Of a stretch of 47,415 nt of DNA, positions 16,570 through 25,370 are shown one piece after another (position 1 is the stretch's first letter; the number at the start of each line of letters is the position of its first letter). The stretch is from NCBI GenBank assembly GCA_030426475.1, contig JAUHYR010000011.1, positions 1 to 47,415 on the forward strand, given 5' to 3'. This stretch comes from Bacteroidia bacterium. Its GTDB lineage: Bacteria; Bacteroidota; Bacteroidia; Flavobacteriales_E; Vicingaceae. The notes under the pieces are model-generated. The model was given only the letters and a program-made list of their open reading frames with translations. It did not search any database and had not been told where the DNA came from. The translations under genes were made by a program, and so were the position numbers.

Positions 16570-17184
16570 TTAAATATCGATTTCTCCCAATCCCTCTCGC
16601 AAAATTTCTGGCTCTTCGTTGGTGCAATCAATTATAGTGGAAGCAACGTTTTGTCCAGGTCCACCGTTTACCATCATATCTATTTGAGATTCATACTTTT
16701 CATAAATCAATTCAGGGTCGGTAGTATATTCCACTATTTCATCATCGTCATGAATAGAGGTTGAAATCATTGGGTTTCCTAGCTTCTCGATAATTGCTTT
16801 AGTGATATTATTATCAGGAACACGAATACCGATAGTGCGCTTTTTTGTCTGCATGATTTTAGGAATCTTATTTCCGGCTTCTAAAATAAAAGTAAACGGA
16901 CCGGGTAAAGATTTTCGCATTATCTTAAACACACTATTATTGATGTGTTTGCAGTATTCTGATAAATGACTAAGGTCGTTAAATATAAAAGAGAAATTAG
17001 CCTTTTCGGGTTTTACGTTTTTAATACGTGCTATTTTTTCAAAAGCTTTGCGTTGGTATATATCGCAGCCAATAGCATAAATGGTATCGGTAGGAAAGAT
17101 AACTACTCCTCCATTTTTAAGACAATCTACAACTTGTTGAACTTGCTTTTCGTTTGGGTTTTCTTCGTAAAGACGAACTAGCAT
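16570..17184 (-). CDS. YrdC/Sua5-family protein (threonylcarbamoyl-AMP synthase type, YciO-like)
   Basis: A 204-residue cytoplasmic protein with one YrdC fold. Visible features are GGVVIFPTDTIYAIGCDIYQ (about 30-49), a basic RIKNVKPEKANFSFI segment at the ATP/threonine loop, LPGPFTFILEA, and IGIRVPDN with MISTSIHDDDE. TsaC/Sua5 members make threonylcarbamoyl-AMP for the t6A modification of tRNA. The wording KANFSFIF in place of KR-type loops is nearer to YciO, whose activity is less sure. Without seeing another tsaC in the genome I cannot choose. Its start is 3 bases after the fsa stop, so the two share a transcript. Confidence 0.85.
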   Translation of the reverse strand: MLVRLYEENPNEKQVQQVVDCLKNGGVVIFPTDTIYAIGCDIYQRKAFEKIARIKNVKPEKANFSFIFNDLSHLSEYCKHINNSVFKIMRKSLPGPFTFILEAGNKIPKIMQTKKRTIGIRVPDNNITKAIIEKLGNPMISTSIHDDDEIVEYTTDPELIYEKYESQIDMMVNGGPGQNVASTIIDCTNEEPEILREGLGEIDI

Positions 17185-17187
17185 TTA

Positions 17188-17841
17188 CTACTGGAATTTT
17201 TTTGCATCTTCTAAAAACTTTTTCAAGCCATTATCAGTTAGTGGATGATTTAACAATCCTAGAATAGCACTAAGCGGACAAGTAGCCACATCAGAACCTA
17301 ATTCTGCACACTTAATAATATGCATGGTGTGACGAACAGAAGCTGAAAGTATTTGTGTATCGTATCCGTAATTGTCAAATATTATTCTGATTTGAGCTAT
17401 TAGCTCAAGCCCATCTGTAGAAACGTCATCTAATCTTCCAATGAACGGAGAAACATAAGTTGCTCCTGCTTTAGCTGCCAATAAAGCCTGCCCGGCAGAA
17501 AAAACTAGCGTACAATTAGTTTTAATTCCTTTAGAAGAAAAATATTTAATGGCTTTTATACCATCTTTAATCATTGGAACCTTAACAACAATTTGTGGGT
17601 TTAAGGCAGCTAATGCTTCGCCTTCTTTTACTATACCTTCATAATCAGTCGCAATAACTTCAGCACTAACATCTCCATCAACAATTTCGCAAATTGCTTT
17701 GTAATGATTTATTACATTTTCGTGCCCCTTGATTCCCTCTTTAGCCATTAAAGAAGGATTAGTTGTTACACCATCTAGCACACCTAAATCTTGCGCTTCT
17801 TTAATTTGTTCAAGGTTTGCTGTATCAATAAAGAATTTCAT
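17188..17841 (-). CDS. fsa: Fructose-6-phosphate aldolase / small transaldolase
   Basis: A 217-residue TIM-barrel enzyme of the small transaldolase (FSA/TalC) group. Motifs are [16 protein letters not shown] at the start, [14 protein letters not shown] (23-36), the Schiff-base lysine in VVKVPM (K87), [19 protein letters not shown] and [11 protein letters not shown], and SVRH near residue 167. The family cleaves fructose-6-phosphate or transfers dihydroxyacetone units in the pentose phosphate pathway; FSA and transaldolase activities cannot be told apart by eye. It heads a two-gene unit with the YrdC protein and has the best minus-strand promoter in the window. Confidence 0.92.
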   Translation of the reverse strand: MKFFIDTANLEQIKEAQDLGVLDGVTTNPSLMAKEGIKGHENVINHYKAICEIVDGDVSAEVIATDYEGIVKEGEALAALNPQIVVKVPMIKDGIKAIKYFSSKGIKTNCTLVFSAGQALLAAKAGATYVSPFIGRLDDVSTDGLELIAQIRIIFDNYGYDTQILSASVRHTMHIIKCAELGSDVATCPLSAILGLLNHPLTDNGLKKFLEDAKKFQ

Positions 17842-17861
17842 GTATTAGTTTTTAAGGAGCT

Positions 17862-17893
17862 CAAATGTAAAGAGGTAATCACTTTTATTCAAA
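17862..17893 (-). promoter_or_regulatory. Promoter of fsa
   Basis: Minus strand: TTTG (17893-17890), a 20-base spacer, then TACATTTG (17869-17862), a full match to the Bacteroidota consensus. The ATG at 17841 is exactly 20 bases after the box. The leader begins AGCTCCTTAAAA. Confidence 0.8.
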
Positions 17894-17920
17894 AAAAGAT
17901 ATAAACAAAAGTAATAAATG

Positions 17921-17953
17921 AAAAAGGCCGCTCAGAGAATGAGCGACCTTTTT
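17921..17953. terminator. Strong hairpin terminator between the peptidase gene and fsa
   Basis: A 14-bp stem (AAAAAGGCCGCTCA/TGAGCGACCTTTTT, one mismatch, 5-base loop) with A5 and T5 at its ends. On the minus strand it would end transcription coming from the glycan/peptidase operon, 155 bases past its stop; it can also work on the plus strand. Between it and the peptidase stop (17954-18107) I see no gene, only the possible start of a small RNA described next. Confidence 0.75.
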
Positions 17954-17980
17954 ACTGCTTTTGACTATGAGAAAAACTAC
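17921..17980 (-). ncRNA. Possible short RNA ending in the 17921-17953 hairpin
   Basis: A -7-like box TACATTTG lies on the minus strand at 17992-17985. Transcription from a few bases below it would give an RNA of about 60 bases that ends in the strong hairpin. There is no clear -33 TTTG and no coding frame. It may instead be just the 3' leader of the operon. This is a suggestion from position only. Confidence 0.2.
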
Positions 17981-18107
17981 TTTGCAAATGTAACGGCTAA
18001 AATGAAATAATGTTGCATTATTTTCACTTATTATCTGAAAGCTAAAACAAAACAGCATACATCATACTATAAATGAAGTAGTTATTCAAATGTTAAAATT
18101 CCTTAAT

Positions 18108-20243
18108 TTATTTTTTAATTTCTTTCACTCCCAAATTCCACATGGTGAAACTCCACATATCTGTCCACTCATCAATAATTTTTGCGGTGGGTTTGCCACT
18201 TCCATGCCCTGCATTCACATCAATTCTAATTAACATTGGTTCATCTCCTTTATACTTGTCTTGTAAAGTAGCAGCAAACTTAAATGAATGAGCAGGAACT
18301 ACCCTATCGTCATGGTCTCCGGTAATCACCATTGTAGCCGGATACTCAACGCCCTCTTTTACATTATGCAAAGGAGAATATTTTATCAGGTTTTCAAAAT
18401 GTTCCTTTTCATCGCTAGAACCATACTCAACTGCCCAGCCCCAACCTACTGTAAATTTATGATAGCGTAACATATCCAGCACACCTACTGTAGGTAAGGC
18501 TACTTTTGCAATATCAGGTCGTTGAGTCATTACTGCGCCTATCAACAATCCTCCATTGGAACGACCATAAATTGCTAATTTCTCATGTGAAGTATATTTC
18601 TTTTCTACTAAATATTCAGCAGCAGCGATAAAATCATCAAACACATTTTGTTTGTTATGAAGCATTCCGCCTTTGTGCCATTCCTCACCATATTCATTTC
18701 CGCCTCTCATATTAGCAACCGCATAAACACCTCCATTTTCAAGAAAAACGGTATTTACCGTACTATAGCTTGGCTTAATTGAAATTTGAAAACCACCATA
18801 GCCATAAAGCATAGTTGGGTTAGTTCCATCCATTTTAATTCCCTTTTTGTGAGTAATAAACATTGGAACTTTTGTACCGTCTTTACTTTTGTAAAACACT
18901 TGTTCGGAAACATAGTCATCAGGATTGAAATCAATTTCAGGTTTATAATAAACTTCATCATCACCATCTTTATTATATTTAAAAATGGTATGTGGATAGA
19001 TATATGAAGTAAATCCATAGTACATAAAATCTTCATCCTTTTTTCCTGAGATTCCGGTTACAATTCCTAAACCCGGTTGTTTTAATTCGCCAAGCTTTTC
19101 TCCAGTCATTGAGTAAAACTCAACTAAACTTGTTACATCTTTTAAATACTGAGCTACAATTTGATGATTAATAATTTCAGCATGCTCTAACACATATTCC
19201 TTATTTGGTAAAACATCTTGCCAATTTTCTTTTGCTGGTTTAGACAGATTAAATTTTACCAATCTATAGTTAGGAGCATTGTAGTTTGTGGTAAGCAATA
19301 CTTCATCATTTTCTACATCAACAACTCCATGGTCATTTTCAAAATCATTTATTATTGTAATGAACTTGGCATTGGGTTGGTCAAGTTTCTTTATTTTGTA
19401 TGCATTACCACTAGTACCTTCCGAACAACTTAAAATAAGATATTTATCGTTTTCGGAAACCCAAGCAAAATGATAACGAAGTGGATGTTCTTTGTCGGCA
19501 TAAACTAATTCGTCTTGTTCTTGAGATGTTCCTATTTTATGATAAAAGACTTTATGAAACTCATTTTTATTAGAAAACTCTCCTTTTTTTCCCGGGTCAT
19601 CATAAGCGCTATAAAAGAAACCATCTTTATACCATGATGCTCCGGAAAACTTAACCCATTTAATATGATCAGAAACTTCTTTCTTGGTTGACATATCGAG
19701 TACTTTAATTTCTGTCCAATCTGAACCTGCTTGTTGATATGAGTAAGCAGCATATTTAGAATCATCAGAAATAGAAACTCCTGTTACAGATGTTGTTCCG
19801 TCTTTTGAAAGTGAATTAGGGTCGATTAAAATCTCCTCCGACTTTAAATCCTTACTTATATAATAAACACTTTGGTTTTGAATCCCATCGTTTTTGGTAT
19901 AAATAAAGTAATCTCCTTGTTTGCTGGGAATAGACTTTTTAGGGTAATTCCAAAGTTCAGTCATTCGTTTTCGAATTTGGTCTCTGTATGGAATTTTACT
20001 TAAATAATTTTCTGTTACCTTATTTTGAGCTTCTACCCACTTTTTTGTTTCTTCAGAATAATCATCTTCTAACCAACCAAATGGGTCTTCCACTTTTACT
20101 CCGTGATAAACTCTTGTAGAGTCAACCTTTTTTGTTTCGGGATAAACTATTTTTTCAACTTGCTTTTCAGAAGTTTGCTCTTTAGTAGAGCAGGAAGAAA
20201 AAATTATCGCTACTACTAAAAATAATGTTATAAAATATTTCAT
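18108..20243 (-). CDS. Prolyl oligopeptidase (S9A), predicted lipoprotein
   Basis: A 711-residue serine peptidase that cuts short peptides after proline. A lipoprotein signal (MKYFITLFLVVAIIFSSC) anchors it outside the inner membrane. The N-terminal propeller starts near VYHGVKVEDPFGWLED. The catalytic domain is complete: GRSNGGLLIG (Ser near 560), GDHDDRVVPAHS (Asp near 645) and NAGHGSGKPT (His near 681), close to the positions in characterised prolyl endopeptidases. It follows the last glycosyltransferase gene after 3 bases and so appears to be the final gene of the glycan operon, although no functional link is evident. A strong hairpin lies downstream. Confidence 0.93.
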   Translation of the reverse strand: MKYFITLFLVVAIIFSSCSTKEQTSEKQVEKIVYPETKKVDSTRVYHGVKVEDPFGWLEDDYSEETKKWVEAQNKVTENYLSKIPYRDQIRKRMTELWNYPKKSIPSKQGDYFIYTKNDGIQNQSVYYISKDLKSEEILIDPNSLSKDGTTSVTGVSISDDSKYAAYSYQQAGSDWTEIKVLDMSTKKEVSDHIKWVKFSGASWYKDGFFYSAYDDPGKKGEFSNKNEFHKVFYHKIGTSQEQDELVYADKEHPLRYHFAWVSENDKYLILSCSEGTSGNAYKIKKLDQPNAKFITIINDFENDHGVVDVENDEVLLTTNYNAPNYRLVKFNLSKPAKENWQDVLPNKEYVLEHAEIINHQIVAQYLKDVTSLVEFYSMTGEKLGELKQPGLGIVTGISGKKDEDFMYYGFTSYIYPHTIFKYNKDGDDEVYYKPEIDFNPDDYVSEQVFYKSKDGTKVPMFITHKKGIKMDGTNPTMLYGYGGFQISIKPSYSTVNTVFLENGGVYAVANMRGGNEYGEEWHKGGMLHNKQNVFDDFIAAAEYLVEKKYTSHEKLAIYGRSNGGLLIGAVMTQRPDIAKVALPTVGVLDMLRYHKFTVGWGWAVEYGSSDEKEHFENLIKYSPLHNVKEGVEYPATMVITGDHDDRVVPAHSFKFAATLQDKYKGDEPMLIRIDVNAGHGSGKPTAKIIDEWTDMWSFTMWNLGVKEIKK

Positions 20244-20246
20244 AAG

Positions 20247-21488
20247 CTAGTTTTTAATTTCCGAATATAGGTTAATCATTTTGTTTGCAAATGCTTTTGA
20301 GCCATAGAGTTTTAAACAATCAGTCCTGATTTTATCTCTGTCGTATGTTGTTGCTAAGGCTTCTTCAATTTTTTCAGCTAACTGAATATAATCACCTACT
20401 TCAAATAGTTTTCCATTAGAGCTATTTATAATTGATTCAGGTCCTCCACAAATTGATGCTACGCATGGAACACCACAAGCAAGCGCCTCTATAACCACAA
20501 CCCCAAACGTTTCATATTTGCTACTTAAAACAAATAAATCTGATGTTGATAATACATCTATAATTGATTTACGGTTTAAAAAACCTTTAAAAAAGACTTT
20601 ATCTGAAATACCTAGTTCATTTGTCAACTGAATTAGCTTTTCTTTATCAACCCCATCACCTATTATAATCAATTCCAAATCAGTTATTTTTAAAGAAAGT
20701 ATGCCAAATGCCTTTATAAGAGTAGTTTGATCTTTAATATCTATTAAGTTTGCAATATGTGTAAGGCGCATTTTATCAGATTTATTAAAAACTATATCTC
20801 TTTCAAAGGCACCATTTAAAACATTTGGTATAAATAGAAAACTATCTTCTCCTTGAAAAAACTGATTATCTAATTGCTTTTTAAAAGGTAAACTCACAGA
20901 TATTATAGCAGAAGCTTCAACATATGAACCTTTTATTTCATTAAAAATATTTTCTGGAATTTTCCATTCCGCTAACTCTGTACTATGTTCAGTTAAGACA
21001 TAAGAAATTCCATATGTTTCTTTAATATAATTTGCAAAAATACCTGCATTCAATGCATTATGAGCGTGAATAACATCCGGAAACCCATTTTCTTTAACAT
21101 AAAATTGGAAAGCTCTTTCAGCAGTAAAAACCCATTTATTGATTTGTGCTTTTCTGCTTGAAGATTTGAACCAAAAAATACCAATAGCATCAATCACTTC
21201 AATTCCTTCTTTCCTTCTTCTTGAAATCAATGGAAACTTCCCTGAAACAGCCTGAAATAAAATTTTTAATGTCTGGATTCGGGATAATCCTTTTAACCAC
21301 TTATTAGAAGTTTTTATTCCAATTGATGATTTTAATAAAGTAAAAAAAGAATACCTATTGGAAGCAGATATGGCTCCAACCTTAATACCTTCGTTTTTCA
21401 AAGCCAAAGCTTGGTCGTGTTGAAAAATACCTGCAGCAGGTGCATGCTTAGGAACATATTCTTCCGATGGAATAATTAAAATGTGCAT
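20247..21488 (-). CDS. Glycosyltransferase family 4
   Basis: A 413-residue GT-B glycosyltransferase. The N-terminal domain contains APAAGIFQHDQALAL (acceptor side) and VIHAHNALNAGIFA. The C-terminal donor domain has DLELIIIGDGVDKEKL, SDLFVLSSKYETFGVVVIEA (the E-x7-E retaining motif) and ACGVPCVAS with GGPESI. It would transfer a sugar from a nucleotide donor to the growing glycan at the cytoplasmic face. Donor and acceptor are unknown. Its start overlaps the stop of the methyltransferase gene by one base. Confidence 0.92.
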   Translation of the reverse strand: MHILIIPSEEYVPKHAPAAGIFQHDQALALKNEGIKVGAISASNRYSFFTLLKSSIGIKTSNKWLKGLSRIQTLKILFQAVSGKFPLISRRRKEGIEVIDAIGIFWFKSSSRKAQINKWVFTAERAFQFYVKENGFPDVIHAHNALNAGIFANYIKETYGISYVLTEHSTELAEWKIPENIFNEIKGSYVEASAIISVSLPFKKQLDNQFFQGEDSFLFIPNVLNGAFERDIVFNKSDKMRLTHIANLIDIKDQTTLIKAFGILSLKITDLELIIIGDGVDKEKLIQLTNELGISDKVFFKGFLNRKSIIDVLSTSDLFVLSSKYETFGVVVIEALACGVPCVASICGGPESIINSSNGKLFEVGDYIQLAEKIEEALATTYDRDKIRTDCLKLYGSKAFANKMINLYSEIKN

Positions 21489-22282
21489 TAATCTTTTATG
21501 TAAACCCTAATTTCAGTCGATGGACTTTGTTTTTTAATTTTTAATAAAAAAAGTTCAATAGGATATAAGGTAAAGTACAAGAAAGAACTGAACCATTTCC
21601 ATTTTATAATTAGCTTTGTAAGCTTAAAATAAAAGTATTTAAGTAATTTGCTTTTAGAATCTATAGGGTCATTCATTAAAACAAACATTGGCTTTACTAA
21701 AATTTCTCTAAACCCAACTTTTTCCATAACTTCATTATTATAAACTAGCGATCTGCTAACTTGATGTTGAACTCTAATAGTTTCTCCATTAATAAAATTA
21801 TCGGAGTATATAAAAACCCCACCTTTTCCTAACAAATTATATATGTTGTATATGGCGCTTTCAAATTTTTCATCTTCAACAATATGGAATAAAACATCAA
21901 AAGCAGATATTACATTAAATGATTCATGTGTAAATGGAATTTTTTCTGAAGTGATATCAACCTGTTTAAAGTCAATGTCTGTAAATTTTTCAGACAATCT
22001 TTTAACTGCAACCTCAGTTAAATCAGACCCAACAAGTTTTTTAACAGATTTTTTTCTCCATAAATCAATATAAAAACCAGTTCCACTTCCTATATCAAGA
22101 ATTGATTTTTCTCGCAAATTAAGTTTAAGTATTTTCAACACATTACTAAACGCACTTTGCCTAACCTTGTACATAAGCTTATTGTAGGGTTCTCCAAGTG
22201 TAAAATCACCAACGCCTAATAGACTGAATTTTTTCGAGAGTCTATCTTCCCAATAAGATTCAGGATTAAATTTAGTTTGCAT
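21488..22282 (-). CDS. Class I SAM-dependent methyltransferase
   Basis: A 264-residue protein with a Rossmann methyltransferase domain: SILDIGSGTGFYIDLW (motif I, about 60-75), VGSDLTEVAVKRL (motif II) and FNVISAFDVLFHIV (motif IV). The C-terminal 80 residues are basic and hydrophobic (KLTKLIIKWKWFSSFLYF), suggesting membrane contact. In this locus it most likely methylates a sugar hydroxyl, perhaps at the chain end; this is inference. It overlaps the GT10 gene by 11 bases and GT4 by 1, so the three are translationally coupled. Confidence 0.87.
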   Translation of the reverse strand: MQTKFNPESYWEDRLSKKFSLLGVGDFTLGEPYNKLMYKVRQSAFSNVLKILKLNLREKSILDIGSGTGFYIDLWRKKSVKKLVGSDLTEVAVKRLSEKFTDIDFKQVDITSEKIPFTHESFNVISAFDVLFHIVEDEKFESAIYNIYNLLGKGGVFIYSDNFINGETIRVQHQVSRSLVYNNEVMEKVGFREILVKPMFVLMNDPIDSKSKLLKYFYFKLTKLIIKWKWFSSFLYFTLYPIELFLLKIKKQSPSTEIRVYIKD

Positions 22283-23267
22283 TTTTGAATTTATTTAAAA
22301 CCAATTGCCAAAGAGGCTTCTTAGTATTCCAATAATTTTTTGGAAGCATAATCTGAGTTTTTGATGATAAAGAAGGTTGTTTTATTTTATTATTGATAAT
22401 TTCTGCAAACCTATAAAACAAATTATACTCTTTGAGTATTTTATTTCTTGCAAGGTTAATCGAATTTATTCTTCTTTCGAATTCATTATTATCTATAGCA
22501 TGCTTAATTACAGCAGCGGAATTTTCAATGCTTTCATAATCTAGTTTAATGATTGATTCTTTTGGAAAGTAATCATATATATTATCTGGCCCAATATAAA
22601 ATGGTAAACACCCAGCCAAAAAGCTATCGGCTAATTTTTCTGTCCAATAATGATTTGTAATAGTATTTTCTATAGCCAAAGCATATTGATGCCCATTCAA
22701 AGCGTCAAACTTATTTTTTATAGGATTGTCATATGACTTTCCAACTAAATCAATCGAAATATCTTTATCGGTTATAAATGTCTCTTTTAATTGTTCAACA
22801 AAGTTATTTCGCTTAATTTGTCCAGGAAGAATAGCCTCTTTATTACCAATATAAACTACAGATGCATTTTTAGGCTTATTTAAATCAATATTTAATAACT
22901 CATCGTATTCTTTCTCTATATACCAAGTTAAAAAACCATGAGAAGGAATAATATTAGCTTTTTTTAACGGCCATTGAGTATATACTTCTGAAAAATGTTT
23001 AAATGAATTTGTATGCCATTCATACCTGTCATTTGGAGCTTCCTGAGATATTAAAAAAGTGAGGGATGGATATGCTTTAATACAAATGTTCGTAAAAGGT
23101 GAATTTAAAACTATTAATGCGTCTGTTTCAGCAGGTAGTTGATCAATATTATTTTGATTAAACAAAGTAAACTTACAATCAAAAAAAATACCCTTATTTC
23201 CAGGCGTTTGACCTATGAAATCATGAGCAATATTATCAATATCATATATCAAGCAAACATCTATCAT
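22272..23267 (-). CDS. Glycosyltransferase family 10 (fucosyltransferase-type)
   Basis: A 331-residue GT-B enzyme. The C-terminal half carries the GT10 signature: YALAIENTITNHYWTEKL (about 195-212, with the conserved E and N of the nucleotide-sugar site) followed by ADSFLAGCLPFYIGPDNI. The N-terminal half has SQEAPNDRYEWH at the acceptor side. Characterised GT10 members are alpha-1,3/1,4-fucosyltransferases using GDP-fucose, so a fucosyl or related deoxyhexosyl branch is plausible. GDP-fucose genes (gmd, fcl) are not in the window, although manC is. The 4-base overlap with the GT2 gene shows coupling. Confidence 0.88.
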   Translation of the reverse strand: MIDVCLIYDIDNIAHDFIGQTPGNKGIFFDCKFTLFNQNNIDQLPAETDALIVLNSPFTNICIKAYPSLTFLISQEAPNDRYEWHTNSFKHFSEVYTQWPLKKANIIPSHGFLTWYIEKEYDELLNIDLNKPKNASVVYIGNKEAILPGQIKRNNFVEQLKETFITDKDISIDLVGKSYDNPIKNKFDALNGHQYALAIENTITNHYWTEKLADSFLAGCLPFYIGPDNIYDYFPKESIIKLDYESIENSAAVIKHAIDNNEFERRINSINLARNKILKEYNLFYRFAEIINNKIKQPSLSSKTQIMLPKNYWNTKKPLWQLVLNKFKNAN

Positions 23268-24235
23268 TTAACAAACGTAGATTTTAAAAAAATTAATTTA
23301 ATATAGTAATATATATATCTTAACCTGAGGTGATTTGGTTTTACAAAAAATATGTGAAAATATTTTAACCCTTTTAAACCATCTAACCTAACCTTTCTGA
23401 ACATTATATTAAATATTGATCTAATGAGGTATAAATGCTGATACTGTGTAAAAAGCTTAAGATTACTTGGCTTGATATATGGTTTTAAATAATGCATTTT
23501 ATTGTAGTTATGCTTATCTCTCCTTAATTTACTAAACCTTTTAGATTCTCCCTGAGCATGGTCATAATATAAAGAAGAACACTCATTTATATAGTAAAAA
23601 TCTCCTTTTCCTGATAGCATAAAGTATAAAGCAAAATCACCTGTTGCAAATTCCAACATAGTATCCTTAACATCCTCATCAAAGTCAGACTTTCTAAACA
23701 TAACAGTAACAACAAGCAACGCATAATTATTTTTTAAAAAAAAATCCTGTCTCTTCAGTGGCATTAAAGGGTAATCACTTTTATAAAAAGTAGCTTCCCC
23801 TTCATAATCTCCACCTTTATCAGAGTTAATTTTAGCATTAGTATATACTAGTGAAACATTACTATTTTTTTCAAGCACATCAACCTGTTTTTGAAGCTTA
23901 AGAGGATCTAACCAACAATCATCTCCATCTAATAAAGCAATATATTTACCTTTACTATTTTCGATAATATTAGTAAAATTATATAGCCTCCCTTTTTTTT
24001 GACGAGTTATATCATAAAGGTCTCCTTTTTTTCTCTGAAGTAAATTATATTTTATTTTATCATTTTTTGATGAGGATATAAATTGCTGAATTAATTCTAC
24101 ATTATTATCACTAGAAAAATCATCTCCAATAACCACTTCAAATGGAAAAGTAGTTTGTTGCCTTTCTATTCCCTCCAAGCATTTAATAATACTTTTCGAA
24201 TGATTGTATGTCATTAATCTAACGCTTAATAACAT
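23264..24235 (-). CDS. Glycosyltransferase family 2 (323 aa)
   Basis: A GT-A glycosyltransferase: MLLSVRLMTYNHSKSIIKCL at the N-terminus, then PFEVVIGDDFSSDN and the catalytic-site ALLDGDDCWLDPLKLQKQV (DGDD at 103-106). The C-terminal 100 residues are basic, with KVRLDGLKGLKYFHIF, and could sit on the membrane. It is a close paralogue of the GT2 at 27756-28718 in order of motifs, including the DPxKLQKQxDxLE string after the DGDD, so one may derive from the other. Donor and acceptor are unknown. Confidence 0.9.
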   Translation of the reverse strand: MLLSVRLMTYNHSKSIIKCLEGIERQQTTFPFEVVIGDDFSSDNNVELIQQFISSSKNDKIKYNLLQRKKGDLYDITRQKKGRLYNFTNIIENSKGKYIALLDGDDCWLDPLKLQKQVDVLEKNSNVSLVYTNAKINSDKGGDYEGEATFYKSDYPLMPLKRQDFFLKNNYALLVVTVMFRKSDFDEDVKDTMLEFATGDFALYFMLSGKGDFYYINECSSLYYDHAQGESKRFSKLRRDKHNYNKMHYLKPYIKPSNLKLFTQYQHLYLIRSIFNIMFRKVRLDGLKGLKYFHIFFVKPNHLRLRYIYYYIKLIFLKSTFVK

Positions 24236-24236
24236 G

Positions 24237-25370
24237 TTATCTGTTATTTATAAATTCAGTGATTTTATCACATATATATTTTACTTCATCATCCTTTAAG
24301 TCCGGAAATAATGGCAATCGTAGTAATAAATCACTATACCTCTCAGAATTAACAAGTGATAAAGAGGAAGAAAATTTGTTCAACTTTTTGTAAAAGTTTG
24401 AATTATGTAAAGATTGATAGTGGAATACTGCTTTGATTCCCTCTTTTAATAGAAAATCAATTAACTCTGTTCTTTCGCTTAAAGACGGACATATCAAGTA
24501 AAATAAATGAGCATTATTAGTTGCGTAGGAAGGAATAAATGGCAATTTATAACCATAATCAAGTAAAAATTGTAATCTATTGTTGTATTCATTCCATATT
24601 TTTAGTCTCTTTTGTTGAATGATATCTATTGACTCTAGTTGTGCTAATAAAAATGCTGCTATAATTTCTGATGGAAGAAAGGAACTTCCTAAATCTACCC
24701 AGCCATATTTATCTGTCTCCCCTCTAAAAAAGGAAGTTCTATTTGTTCCCTTTTCTCTTATAATTTCAGCTCTGTTTATTTTTTTCTCATCATTAATTAC
24801 AAGCATCCCTCCTTCACCAGAGATAATGTTTTTTGTAGAATGAAATGAAAAAGCTCCAAAATGACCTATGGTTCCAAGTGGTTTGTCTTTATAAAATGAA
24901 TCAATAGAATGAGCTGCATCTTCAATTATGTAAATATTGTGTTTAATAGACAACTTCATTATTTTATCCATATCACAAGAAATTCCTCCATAATGCACAA
25001 CAACTATAGCCTTAGTTTTGTCAGTGATTAATTCTTCTATCTGGTTTTCATCCATATTTGGAGAGTTGACCTGACTATCTACAAATTTTATCACAGCTCC
25101 TCTAAGCATAAAGGCATTAGCTGTAGACACAAAAGTAAATGATGGCATAATAACTTCGTCTCCGGGAGAAATTTCAGCTAGTATTGCTGCCATTTCTAGA
25201 GAATCCGTTCCACTATTTGTTAAAAAATTATGCTTTCCTATCCTATTATAAATAAATTTTGAACAGGCTTTAGTATAATAGCCATCTCCAGACAACTCCA
25301 GTCGTTTAATAGCATCTTCAATATACTTAATCTCTTGCCCTGTTATATAAGGTCTATTAAACTTTATCAT
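24237..25370 (-). CDS. rffA: dTDP-4-amino-4,6-dideoxygalactose transaminase (RffA/WecE-type)
   Basis: A 377-residue PLP aminotransferase of the DegT/DnrJ/EryC1 family. It matches RffA/WecE closely along its length: TNSGTDSLEMAA, GDEVIMPSFTFVSTANAF, the HYGGISCDMDKIM segment, DAAHSIDSFY (Asp151), the Schiff-base lysine in FHSTKNIISGEGG (K180), REKGTNRTSFFRG and DKYGWVDLGSSFLPSE. RffA turns dTDP-4-keto-6-deoxyglucose into dTDP-Fuc4N with glutamate. The upstream enzymes RmlA and RmlB are not in the window. It overlaps the sulfotransferase gene by 14 bases. Confidence 0.92.
   Translation of the reverse strand: MIKFNRPYITGQEIKYIEDAIKRLELSGDGYYTKACSKFIYNRIGKHNFLTNSGTDSLEMAAILAEISPGDEVIMPSFTFVSTANAFMLRGAVIKFVDSQVNSPNMDENQIEELITDKTKAIVVVHYGGISCDMDKIMKLSIKHNIYIIEDAAHSIDSFYKDKPLGTIGHFGAFSFHSTKNIISGEGGMLVINDEKKINRAEIIREKGTNRTSFFRGETDKYGWVDLGSSFLPSEIIAAFLLAQLESIDIIQQKRLKIWNEYNNRLQFLLDYGYKLPFIPSYATNNAHLFYLICPSLSERTELIDFLLKEGIKAVFHYQSLHNSNFYKKLNKFSSSLSLVNSERYSDLLLRLPLFPDLKDDEVKYICDKITEFINNR

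Noticed and set aside
17842-18107. Search for tRNA, 6S or other known RNA in the longest gap of the window
   Set aside because: No cloverleaf or conserved RNA pattern is apparent; only a promoter, a hairpin and a possible short transcript.
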